From: Membranipora membranacea
Taxonomy: Eukaryota; Bryozoa; Gymnolaemata; Cheilostomatida; Membraniporidae
Direction of reading: 5' to 3'
DNA: 64,000 nt
Assembly: GCA_914767715.1 (NCBI GenBank)
Contig: OU612070.1
Span: forward strand, 20,884,025 to 20,948,024
Notes under the pieces: generated by a model
Told to the model about the DNA's origin: nothing
What the model saw: the letters and a program-made list of their open reading frames with translations, nothing else
Database searches by the model: none
Part shown: in pieces, positions 23,319 to 35,323 of the stretch
Layout of the letters: the number at the start of each line of letters is the position of its first letter
How positions within the stretch are numbered: position 1 is the stretch's first letter
Translations under genes and position numbers: made by a program

Positions 23319-26300
23319 CTACCAACCAGTTAATCGGAGGATCCCAATATTCTGCAGTTTGAATAAGGCCAATAAGGGCTTGAAGTGGTCGGAGTTAGAT
23401 AAGAATCCAACAGAGTTTTAATTTTTCAATGCTGCCGTTTGGCATGTTTTTTTTTGGCAAAAGTGGACGTCGTTAAAGTTGACGCTGACGGAGAACGGAG
23501 ACCCGCAGAGACAAACGGACTTCAGATTTGAGACGAGCAGGAGTTGCTCCTCCTTATGAGATAGGTTAAAAGCAAATCTATTTTTTGACCCGAGCGAAAA
23601 AAAACCATGATACCCTCCCTTGGTATAATTTTTGAAATTTCAAGTCAGCGTAAATACCAACCAGTTAATCGGAGGATCCCAATATTCTGCAGTTTGAATA
23701 AGGCCAATAAGGGCTTGAAGTGGTCGGAGTTAGATAAGAATCCAACAGAGTTTTAATTTTTCAATGCTGCCGTTTGGCATGTTTTTTTTTGGCAAAAGTG
23801 GACGTCGTTAAAGTTGGCGCTGACGGAGAACGGAGACCCGCAGAGACAAACGGACTTCAGATTTGAGACGAGCAGGAGTTGCTCCTCCTTATGAGGTAGG
23901 TTAAAAGCAAATCTATTTTTTGACCCGAGCGAAAAAAAGCCATGATACCCTCCCTTGGTATAATTTTTGAAATTTCAAGTCAGCGTAATTACCAACCAGT
24001 TAATCGGAGGATCCCAATATTCTGCAGTTTGAATAAGGCCAATAAGGGCTTGAAGTGGTCGGAGTTAGATAAGAATCCAACAGAGTTTTAATTTTTCAAT
24101 GCTGCCGTTTGGCATGTTTTTTTTTGGCAAAAGTGGACGTCGTTAAAGTTGGCGCTGACGGAGAACGGAGACCCGCAGAGACAAACGGACTTCAGATTTG
24201 AGACGAGCAGGAGTTGCTCCTCCTTATGAGGTAGGTTAAAAGCAAATCTATTTTTTGACCCGAGCGAAAAAAAACCATGATACCCTCCCTTGGTATAATT
24301 TTTGAAATTTCAAGTCAGCGTAATTACCAACCAGTTAATCGGAGGATCCCAATATTCTGCAGTTTGAATAAGGCCAATAAGGGCTTGAAGTGGTCGGAGT
24401 TAGATAAGAATGCAACAGAGTTTTAATTTTTCAATGCTGCCGTTTGGCATGTTTTTTTTTGGCAAAAGTGGACGTCGTTAAAGTTGGCGCTGACGGAGAA
24501 CGGAGACCCGCAGAGACAAACGGACTTCAGATTTGAGACGAGCAGGAGTTGCTCCTCCTTATGAGGTAGGTTAAAAGCAAATCTATTTTTTGACCCGAGC
24601 GAAAAAAAACCATGATACCCTCCCTTGGTATAATTTTTGAAATTTCAAGTCAGCGTAATTACCAACCAGTTAATCGGAGGATCCCAATATTCTGCAGTTT
24701 GAATAAGGCCAATAAGGGCTTGAAGTGGTCGGAGTTAGATAAGAATCCAACAGAGTTTTAATTTTTCAATGCTGCCGTTTGGCATGTTTTTTTTTGGCAA
24801 AAGTGGACGTCGTTAAAGTTGGCGCTGACGGAGAACGGAGACCCGCAGAGACAAACGGACTTCAGATTTGAGACGAGCAGGAGTTGCTCCTCCTTATGAG
24901 GTAGGTTAAAAGCAAATCTATTTTTTGACCCGAGCGAAAAAAAACCATTATACCCTCCCTTGGTATAATTTTTGAAATTTCAAGTCAGCGTAATTACCAA
25001 CCAGTTAATCGGAGGATCCCAATATTCTGCAGTTTGAATAAGGCCAATAAGGGCTTGGAGTGGTCGGAGTTAGATAAGAATCCAACAGAGTTTTAATTTT
25101 TCAATGCTGCCGTTTGGCATGTTTTTTTTTGGCAAAAGTGGACGTCGTTAAAGTTGGCGCTGACGGAGAACGGAGACCCGCAGAGACAAACGGACTTCAG
25201 ATTTGAGACGAGCAGGAGTTGCTCCTCCTTATGAGGTAGGTTAAAAGCAAATCTATTTTTTGACCCGAGCGAAAAAAAACCATGATACCCTCCCTTGGTA
25301 TAATTTTTGAAATTTCAAGTCAGCGTAATTACCAACCAGTTAATCGGAGGATCCCAATATTCTGCAGTTTGAATAAGGCCAATAAGGGCTTGAAGTGGTC
25401 GGAGTTAGATAAGAATGCAACAGAGTTTTAATTTTTCAATGCTGCCGTTTGGCATGTTTTTTTTTGGCAAAAGTGGACGTCGTTAAAGTTGGCGCTGACG
25501 GAGAACGGAGACCCGCAGAGACAAACGGACTTCAGATTTGAGACGAGCAGGAGTTGCTCCTCCTTATGAGGTAGGTTAAAAGCAAATCTATTTTTTGACC
25601 CGAGCGAAAAAAAACCATGATACCCTCCCTTGGTATAATTTTTGAAATTTCAAGTCAGCGTAATTACCAACCAGTTAATCGGAGGATCCAAATATTCTGC
25701 AGTTTGAATAAGGCCAATAAGGGCTTGAAGTGGTCGGAGTTAGATAAGAATCCAACAGAGTTTTAGTTTTTCAATGCTGCCGTTTGGCATGTTTTTTTGT
25801 GGCAAAAGTGGACGTCGTTAAAGTTGGCGCTGACGGAGAACGGAGACCCGCAGAGACAAACGGACTTCAGATTTGAGACGAGCAGGAGTTGCTCCTCCTT
25901 ATGAGGTAGGTTAAAAGCAAATCTATTTTTTGACCCGAGCGAAAAAAAACCATGATACCCTCCCTTGGTATAATTTTTGAAATTTCAAGTCAGCGTAATT
26001 ACCAACCAGTTAATCGGAGGATCCCAATATTCTGCAGTTTGAATAAGGCCAATAAGGGCTTGAAGTGGTCGGAGTTAGATAAGAATGCAACAGAGTTTTA
26101 ATTTTTCAATGCTGCCGTTTGGCATGTTTTTTTGTGGCAAAAGTGGACGTCGTTAAAGTTGGCGCTGACGGAGAACGGAGACCCGCAGAGACAAACGGAC
26201 TTCAGATTTGAGACGAGCAGGAGTTGCTCCTCCTTATGAGGTAGGTTAAAAGCAAATCTATTTTTTGACCCGAGCGAAAAAAAACCATGATACCCTCCCT

Positions 26301-29300
26301 TGGTATAATTTTTGAAATTTCAAGTCAGCGTAATTACCAACCAGTTAATCGGAGGATCCCAATATTCTGCAGTTTGAATAAGGCCAATAAGGGCTTGAAG
26401 TGGTCGGAGTTAGATAAGAATGCAACAGAGTTTTAATTTTTCAATGCTGCCGTTTGGCATGTTTTTTTGTGGCAAAAGTGGACGTCGTTAAAGTTGGCGC
26501 TGACGGAGAACGGAGACCCGCAGAGACAAACGGACTTCAGATTTGAGACGAGCAGGAGTTGCTCCTCCTTATGAGGTAGGTTAAAAGCAAATCTATTTTT
26601 TGACCCGAGCGAAAAAAAACCATGATACCCTCCCTTGGTATAATTTTTGAAATTTCAAGTCAGCGTAATTACCAACCAGTTAATCGGAGGATCCCAATAT
26701 TCTGCAGTTTGAATAAGGCCAATAAGGGCTTGAAGTGGTCGGAGTTAGATAAGAATCCAACAGAGTTTTAATTTTTCAATGCTGCCGTTTGGCATGTTTT
26801 TTTTTGGCAAAAGTGGACGTCGTTAAAGTTGGCGCTGACGGAGAACGGAGACCCGCAGAGACAAACGGACTTCAGATTTGAGACGAGCAGGAGTTGCTCC
26901 TCCTTATGAGGTAGGTTAAAAGCAAATCTATTTTTTGACCCGAGCGAAAAAAAACCATGATACCCTCCCTTGGTATAATTTTTGAAATTTCAAGTCAGCG
27001 TAATTACCAACCAGTTAATCGGAGGATCCCAATATTCTGCAGTTTGAATAAGGCCAATAAGGGCTTGAAGTGGTCGGAGTTAGATAAGAATGCAACAGAG
27101 TTTTAATTTTTCAATGCTGCCGTTTGGCATGTTTTTTTTTGGCAAAAGTGGACGTCGTTAAAGTTGGCGCTGACGGAGAACGGAGACCCGCAGAGACAAA
27201 CGGACTTCAGATTTGAGACGAGCAGGAGTTGCTCCTCCTTATGAGGTAGGTTAAAAGCAAATCTATTTTTTGACCCGAGCGAAAAAAAACCATGATACCC
27301 TCCCTTGGTATAATTTTTGAAATTTCAAGTCAGCGTAATTACCAACCAGTTAATCGGAGGATCCCAATATTCTGCAGTTTGAATAAGGCCAATAAGGGCT
27401 TGAAGTGGTCGGAGTTAGATAAGAATCCAACAGAGTTTTAATTTTTCAATGCTGCCGTTTGGCATGTTTTTTTTGGCAAAAGTGGACGTCGTTAAAGTTG
27501 GCGCTGACGGAGAACGGAGACCCGCAGAGACAAACGGACTTCAGATTTGAGACGAGCAGGAGTTGCTCCTCCTTATGAGGTAGGTTAAAAGCAAATCTAT
27601 TTTTTGACCCGAGCGAAAAAAACCATGATACCCTCCCTTGGTATAATTTTTGAAATTTCAAGTCAGCGTAATTACCAACCAGTTAATCGGAGGATCCCAA
27701 TATTCTGCAGTTTGAATAAGGCCAATAAGGGCTTGAAGTGGTCGGAGTTAGATAAGAATCCAACAGAGTTTTAATTTTTCAATGCTGCCGTTTGGCATGT
27801 TTTTTTTTGGCAAAAGTGGACGTCGTTAAAGTTGGCGCTGACGGAGAACGGAGACCCGCAGAGACAAACGGACTTCAGATTTGAGACGAGCAGGAGTTGC
27901 TCCTCCTTATGAGGTAGGTTAAAAGCAAATCTATTTTTTGACCCGAGCGAAAAAAAACCATGATACCCTCCCTTGGTATAATTTTTGAAATTTCAAGTCA
28001 GCGTAATTACCAACCAGTTAATCGGAGGATCCCAATATTCTGCAGTTTGAATAAGGCCAATAAGGGCTTGAAGTGGTCGGAGTTAGATAAGAATGCAACA
28101 GAGTTTTAATTTTTCAAATCTGCCGTTTGGGATGTTTTTTTTGGGCAAAAGTGGACGTCGTTAAAGTTGGCGCTGACGGAGAACGGAGACCCGCAGAGAC
28201 AAACGGACTTCAGATTTGAGACGAGCAGGAGTTGCTCCTCCTTATGAGGTAGGTTAAAAGCAAATCTATTTTTTGACCCGAGCGAAAAAAAACCATGATA
28301 CCCTCCCTTGGTATAATTTTTAAAATTTCAAGTCAGCGTAATTACCAACCAGTTAATCGGAGGATCCCAATATTCTGCAGTTTGAATAAGGCCAATAAGG
28401 GCTTGAAGTGGTCGGAGTTAGATAAGAATCCAACAGAGTTTTAATTTTTCAATGCTGCCGTTTGGCATGTTTTTTTTTGGCAAAAGTGGACGTCGTTAAA
28501 ATTGGCGCTGACGGAGAACGGAGACCCGCAGAGACAAACGGACTTCAGATTTGAGACGAGCAGGAGTTGCTCCTCCTTATGAGGTAGGTTAAAAGCAAAT
28601 CTATTTTTTGACCCGAGCGAAAAAAAACCATGATACCCTCCCTTGGTATAATTTTTGAAATTTCAAGTCAGCGTAATTACCAACCAGTTAATCGGAGGAT
28701 CCCAATATTCTGCAGTTTGAATAAGGCCAATAAGGGCTTGAAGTGGTCGGAGTTAGATAAGAATGCAACAGAGTTTTAATTTTTCAATGCTTCCGTTTGG
28801 CATGTTTTTTTTGGCAAAAGTGGACGTCGTTAAAGTTGGCGCTGACGGAGAACGGAGACCCGCAGAGACAAACGGACTTCAGATTTGAGACGAGCAGGAG
28901 TTGCTCCTCCTTATGAGGTAGGTTAAAAGCAAATCTATTTTTTGACCCGAGCGAAAAAAAACCATGATACCCTCCCTTGGTATAAATTTTGAAATTTCAA
29001 GTCAGCGTAATTACCAACCAGTTAATCGGAGGATCCCAATATTCTGCAGTTTGAATAAGGCCAATAAGGGCTTGAAGTGGTCGGAGTTAGATAAGAATCC
29101 AACAGAGTTTTAATTTTTCAATGCTGCCGTTTGGCATGTTTTTTTTTGGCAAAAGTGGACGTCGTTAAAGTTGGCGCTGACGGAGAACGGAGACCCGCAG
29201 AGACAAACGGACTTCAGATTTGAGACGAGCAGGAGTTGCTCCTCCTTATGAGGTAGGTTAAAAGCAAATCTATTTTTTGACCCGAGCGAAAAAAACCATG

Positions 29301-30251
29301 ATACCCTCCCTTGGTATAATTTTTGAAATTTCAAGTCAGCGTAATTACCAACCAGTTAATCGGAGGATCCCAATATTCTGCAGTTTGAATAAGGCCAATA
29401 AGGGCTTGAAGTGGTCGGAGTTAGATAAGAATCCAACAGAGTTTTAATTTTTCAATGCTGCCGTTTGGCATGTTTTTTTTTGGCAAAAGTGGACGTCGTT
29501 AAAGTTGGCGCTGACGGAGAACGGAGACCCGCAGAGACAAACGGACTTCAGATTTGAGACGAGCAGGAGTTGCTCCTCCTTATGAGGTAGGTTAAAAGCA
29601 AATCTATTTTTTGACCCGAGCGAAAAAAAACCATGATACCCTCCCTTGGTATAATTTTTGAAATTTCAAGTCAGCGTAATTACCAACCAGTTAATCGGAG
29701 GATCCCAATATTCTGCAGTTTGAATAAGGCCAATAAGGGCTTGAAGTGGTCGGAGTTAGATAAGAATGCAACAGAGTTTTAATTTTTCAATGCTTCCGTT
29801 TGGCATGTTTTTTTTTGGCAAAAGTGGACGTCGTTAAAGTTGGCGCTGACGGAGAACGGAGACCCGCAGAGACAAACGGACTTCAGATTTGAGACGAGCA
29901 GGAGTTGCTCCTCCTTATGAGGTAGGTTAAAAGCAAATCTATTTTTTGACCCGAGCGAAAAAAAACCATGATACCCTCCCTTGGTATAATTTTTGAAATT
30001 TCAAGTCAGCGTAATTACCAACCAGTTAATCGGAGGATCCCAATATTCTGCAGTTTGAATAAGGCCAATAAGGGCTTGAAGTGGTCGGAGTTTGATAAGA
30101 ATCCAACAGAGTTTTAATTTTTCAATGCTGCCGTTTGGCATGTTTTTTTTTGGCAAAAGTGGACGTCGTTAAAGTTGGCGCTGACGGAGAACGGAGACCC
30201 GCAGAGACAAACGGACTTCAGATTTGAGACGAGCAGGAGTTGCTCCTCCTT

Positions 30252-30349
30252 ATGAGGTAGGTTAAAAGCAAATCTATTTTTTGACCCGAGCGAAAAAAAA
30301 CCATGATACCCTCCCTTGGTATAATTTTTGAAATTTCAATTCAGCGTAA
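30252..30349. repeat. Segment A on the left of insert U3
   Basis: A 98-bp copy with the diagnostic T at 30340; a direct repeat with 31382-31479. Confidence 0.9.
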
Positions 30350-31381
30350 ATTTTTGGGGCAATTTCTGGTCATTTAAGGCACCCTGGAGTTATATAAGCA
30401 TTTTCAAGCATTTTGCAAATTTTTGTAAGCATTTTGGAAAAATTAGGTTGGCAAGTCTGAGTCAGTCAATTTGATTGGAACAGGGAGCTTAAATGACAGA
30501 ATTTTGCAACTGCTCTATAGGGATAAACATTTTCCTCAAAGCGGAATCCATCAGGCAATAATATTCGGGTTGTATATTGAAAGGTCCATAGAATCAGTTT
30601 GACACTCATGCTGTGTGAGGTGATAAGACAACTGCTGAGCACATTGTCATTCTTGACATAGATTAGATAAATGTTGAATTGGCATTGTATTTCGACCAAG
30701 AACAATGATTGATAAGATGTTCAGATATTGAACTCATTGTGCTAAATTTCAACAATGACTAGTAGCCAGTTGAGCTTGTTCATTGCATAGATATGCGCAG
30801 ATATCTTTTTATGATTGAACTGAGCGCGCTATGTTAGTTGAGCTGAGGCATATGACTTTGTCTGCTGTGATTTATGTAAGCTAACCTTTCAGACAGAATA
30901 TCAGATCACTCATTTTGTGCCACTCGGATGCCTGCATCTTGAATTGTATAGGTATGTAAGCAATGTTCATTACGTTATAGACAATTATATTTTTCATAAA
31001 TGCACTGCTTTGTTTTTATTTATTTATTTATGCATGGTCTTTATTTGTCATTGACTTTGATCGGCAATAATAAAGTATATATATACATATATGTTTACTG
31101 AAATTCCATGTGGGAATATCTTTGTAAACAGTCATTTAAAGCTTCAATCCAATTACTTGAAAGCATCCCGTCATTGGAATGGTAGCAAACTTCATTGTTG
31201 TTTAAGAATTATAAATCCATATCGCAGAAATCTTGCAATGCTTGAAGCGAACATGTCTTTTACAGTGGCACAAATTTCTTTCAAGCTACCAAATCCATCC
31301 ATGTACAAGAAAATAAGTTTTATTTGAAAATTGGAACGTACTGGATAATGAAATGACTTACAACACAACAGGCCTCATATC
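30350..31381. repeat. 1,032-bp insert U, copy 3
   Basis: Same length, orientation and monomer position as U1 and U2. It has TTATATAAG at the TATA-like site and CAGACAG near 30890, so it differs from the others by a handful of bases. Confidence 0.85.
31091..31327 (+). CDS. Doubtful 78-codon open frame in insert U3
   Basis: Same predicted protein as in U1 and U2. No family recognised; probably not a gene. Confidence 0.12.
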   Translation: MFTEIPCGNIFVNSHLKLQSNYLKASRHWNGSKLHCCLRIINPYRRNLAMLEANMSFTVAQISFKLPNPSMYKKISFI

Positions 31382-31479
31382 ATGAGGTAGGTTAAAAGCA
31401 AATCTATTTTTTGACCCGAGCGAAAAAAAACCATGATACCCTCCCTTGGTATAATTTTTGAAATTTCAATTCAGCGTAA
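31382..31479. repeat. Segment A on the right of insert U3
   Basis: A 98-bp direct repeat of 30252-30349 with the diagnostic T at 31470, followed by C at 31480. Confidence 0.9.
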
Positions 31480-33860
31480 CTACCAACCAGTTAATCGGAG
31501 GATCCCAATATTCTGCAGTTTGAATAAGGCCAATAAGGGCTTGAAGTGGTCGGAGTTAGATAAGAATCCAACAGAGTTTTAATTTTTCAATGCTGCCGTT
31601 TGGCATGTTTTTTTTTGGCAAAAGTGGACGTCGTTAAAGTTGGCGCTGACGGAGAACGGAGACCCGCAGAGACAAACGGACTTCAGATTTGAGACGAGCA
31701 GGAGTTGCTCCTCCTTATGAGGTAGGTTAAAAGCAAATCTATTTTTTGACCCGAGCGAAAAAAAACCATGATACCCTCCCTTGGTATAATTTTTGAAATT
31801 TCAAGTCAGCGTAATTACCAACCAGTTAATCGGAGGATCCCAATATTCTGCAGTTTGAATAAGGCCAATAAGGGCTTGAAGTGGTCGGAGTTAGATAAGA
31901 ATCCAACAGAGTTTTAATTTTTCAATGCTGCCGTTTGGCATGTTTTTTTTTGGCAAAAGTGGACGTCGTTAAAGTTGGCGCTGACGGAGAACGGAGACCC
32001 GCAGAGACAAACGGACTTCAGATTTGAGACGAGCAGGAGTTGCTCCTCCTTATGAGGTAGGTTAAAAGCAAATCTATTTTTTGACCCGAGCGAAAAAAAA
32101 CCATGATACCCTCCCTTGGTATAATTTTTGAAATTTCAAGTCAGCGTAATTACCAACCAGTTAATCGGAGGATCCCAATATTCTGCAGTTTGAATAAGGC
32201 CAATAAGGGCTTGAAGTGGTCGGAGTTAGATAAGAATCCAACAGAGTTTAAATTTTTCAATGCTGCCGTTTGGCATGTTTTTTTTTGGCAAAAGTGGACG
32301 TCGTTAAAGTTGGCGCTGACGGAGAACGGAGACCCGCAGAGACAAACGGACTTCAGATTTGAGACGAGCAGGAGTTGCTCCTCCTTATGAGGTAGGTTAA
32401 AAGCAAATCTATTTTTTGACCCGAGCGAAAAAAAACCATGATACCCTCCCTTGGTATAATTTTTGAAATTTCAAGTCAGCGTAATTACCAACCAGTTAAT
32501 CGGAGGATCCCAATATTCTGCAGTTTGAATAAGGCCAATAAGGGCTTGAAGTGGTCGGAGTTAGATAAGAATCCAACAGAGTTTTAATTTTTCAATGCTG
32601 CCGTTTGGCATGTTTTTTTTTGGCAAAAGTGGACGTCGTTAAAGTTGGCGCTGACGGAGAACGGAGACCCGCAGAGACAAACGGACTTCAGATTTGAGAC
32701 GAGCAGGAGTTGCTCCTCCTTATGAGGTAGGTTAAAAGCAAATCTATTTTTTGACCCGAGCGAAAAAAAACCATGATACCCTCCCTTGGTATAATTTTTG
32801 AAATTTTAAGTCAGCGTAATTACCAACCAGTTAATCGGAGGATCCCAATATTCTGCAGTTTGAATAAGGCCAATAAGGGCTTGAAGTGGTCGGAGTTAGA
32901 TAAGAATCCAACAGAGTTTTAATTTTTCAATGCTGCCGTTTGGCATGTTTTTTTTTGGCAAAAGTGGACGTCGTTAAAGTTGGCGCTGACGGAGAACGGA
33001 GACCCGCAGAGACAAACGGACTTCAGATTTGAGACGAGCAGGAGTTGCTCCTCCTTATGAGGTAGGTTAAAAGCAAATCTATTTTTTGACCCGAGCGAAA
33101 AAAAACCATGATACCCTCCCTTGGTATAATTTTTGAAATTTCAAGTCAGCGTAATTACCAACCAGTTAATCGGAGGATCCCAATATTCTGCAGTTTGAAT
33201 AAGGCCAATAAGGGCTTGAAGTGGTCGGAGTTAGATAAGAATCCAACAGAGTTTTAATTTTTCAATGCTGCCGTTTGGCATGTTTTTTTTTGGCAAAAGT
33301 GGACGTCGTTAAAGTTGGCGCTGACGGAGAACGGAGACCCGCAGAGACAAACGGACTTCAGATTTGAGACGAGCAGGAGTTGCTCCTCCTTATGAGGTAG
33401 GTTAAAAGCAAATCTATTTTTTGACCCGAGCGAAAAGAAACCATGATACCCTCCCTTGGTATAATTTTTGAAATTTCAAGTCAGCGTAACTACCAACCAG
33501 TTAATCGGAGGATCCCAATATTCTGCAGTTTGAATAAGGCCAATAAGGGCTTGAAGCTGTCGGAGTTAGATAAGAATCCAACAGAGTTTTAATTTTTCAA
33601 TGCTGCCGTTTGGCATGTTTTTTTTTGGCAAAAGTGGACGTCGTTAAAATTGGCGCTGACGGAGAACGGAGACCCGCAGAGACAAACGGACTTCAGATTT
33701 GAGACGAGCAGGAGTTGCTCCTCCTTATGAGGTAGGTTAAAAGCAAATCTATTTTTTGACCCGAGCGAAAAAAAACCATGATACCCTCCCTTGGTATAAT
33801 TTTTGAAATTTCAAGTCAGCGTAATTACCAACCAGTTAATCGGAGGATCCCAATATTCTG

Positions 33861-34180
33861 CAGTTTGAATAAGGCCAATAAGGGCTTGAAGTGGTCGGAG
33901 TTAGATAAGAATCCAACAGAGTTTTAATTTTTCAATGCTTCCGTTTGGCATGTTTTTTTTGGCAAAAGTGGACGTCGTTAAAGTTGGCGCTGACGGAGAA
34001 CGGAGACCCGCAGAGACAAACGGACTTCAGATTTGAGACGAGCAAGAGTTGCTCCTCCTTATGAGGTAGGTTAAAAGCAAATCTATTTTTGACTCGAGCG
34101 AAAAAAAACCACGGTATAATTTTTTAAATTTCAAGTCAGCGTAATTACCAACCAGTTAATCGGAGGATCCCAATATTCTG
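33861..34180. repeat. Short monomer (320 bp)
   Basis: Lacks most of the ATGATACCCTCCCTTGG stretch, including one arm of the ATACC/GGTAT inverted repeat, and has T5 with GACTCGAG instead of T6 with GACCCGAG. It also has the shorter T-tract. It resembles the 321-bp units at 35519 and 40866. Confidence 0.85.
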
Positions 34181-35323
34181 CAGTTTGAATAAGGCCAATA
34201 AAGGCGTGAAGTGGTCGGAGTTAGATAAGAATCCAACAGAGTTTTAATTTTTCAATGCTGCCGTTTGGCATGTTTTTTTTTGGCAAAAGTGGACGTCGTT
34301 AAAGTTGGCGCTGACGGAGAACGGAGACCCGCAGAGACAAACGGACTTCAGATTTGAGACGAGCAGGAGTTGCTCCTCCTTATGAGGTAGGTTAAAAGCA
34401 AATCTATTTTTTGACCCGAGCGAAAAAAACCCATGATACCCTCCCTTGGTATAATTTTTGAAATTTCAAGTCAGCGTAATTACCAACCAGTTAATCGGAG
34501 AATCCCAATATTCTGCAGGTTGTATAAGGCCAATAAGGGCTTGAAGTGGTCGGAGTTAGATAAGAATCCAACAGAGTTTTAATTTTTCAATGCTGCCGTT
34601 TGGCATGTTTTTTTTTGGCAAAAGTGGACGTTGTTAAAATTGGCCCTGACGGAGAACGGATACCCGCAGAGACAAACGGACTTCAGATTTGAGAAGAGCA
34701 GGAGTTGCTCCTTCTTATGAGGTAGGTTAAAAGCAAATCTATTTTTTGACCCGAGCGAAAAAAACCATGATACCCTCCCTTGGTATAATTTTTGAAATTT
34801 CAAGTCAGCGTAATTAGCAACCAGTTAATCGGAGGATCCCAATATTCTGCAGTTTGAATAAGGCCAATAAGGGCTTGAAGTGGTCGGAGTTAGATAAGAA
34901 TCCAACAGAGTTTTAATTTTTCAATGCTGCCGTTTGGCATGTTTTTTTTGTGGCAAAAGTGGACGTCGTTAAAGTTGGCGCTGACGGAGAACGGAGACCC
35001 GCAGAGACAAACGGACTTCAGATTTGAGACGAGCAGGAGTTGCTCCTCCTTATGAGGTAGGTTAAAAGCAAATCTATTTTTTGACCCGAGCGAAAAAAAC
35101 CATGATACCCTCCCTTGGTATAATTCTTGAAATTTCAAGTCAGCGTAATTACCAACCAGTTAATCGGAGGATCCGATATTCTGCAGTTGGAATAAGGCCA
35201 ATAAGGGCTTGAAGTGGTCGGAGTTAGATAAGAATCCAACAGAGTTTTAATTTTTCAATGCTGCCGTTTGGCATGTTTTTTTTTGGCAAAAGTGGACGTC
35301 GTTAAAGTTGGCGCTGACGGAGA

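Larger units (their letters stand above)
23221..30349. repeat. 335-bp satellite array, block 3 (about 21 monomers)
   Basis: The array has 21 monomers plus one segment A between U2 and U3. Three consecutive units near 25797, 26132 and 26467 share a T-tract ending in GTGGC, which points to local tandem duplication. The region near 27.7-28.6 kb shares CAAATCTGCCGTTTGGGATG, TTTTTAAAATTTC and GTTAAAATTGG with 14.1-15.0 kb at an offset of 13,641 bp. No gene is visible. Confidence 0.97.
29110..31479. repeat. Duplicated block including insert U3 (partner 20949-23318)
   Basis: Matches the U2 block at a constant offset of 8,161 bp across about 1.1 kb of left-hand satellite, the insert and both segment A copies. 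Confidence 0.82.
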
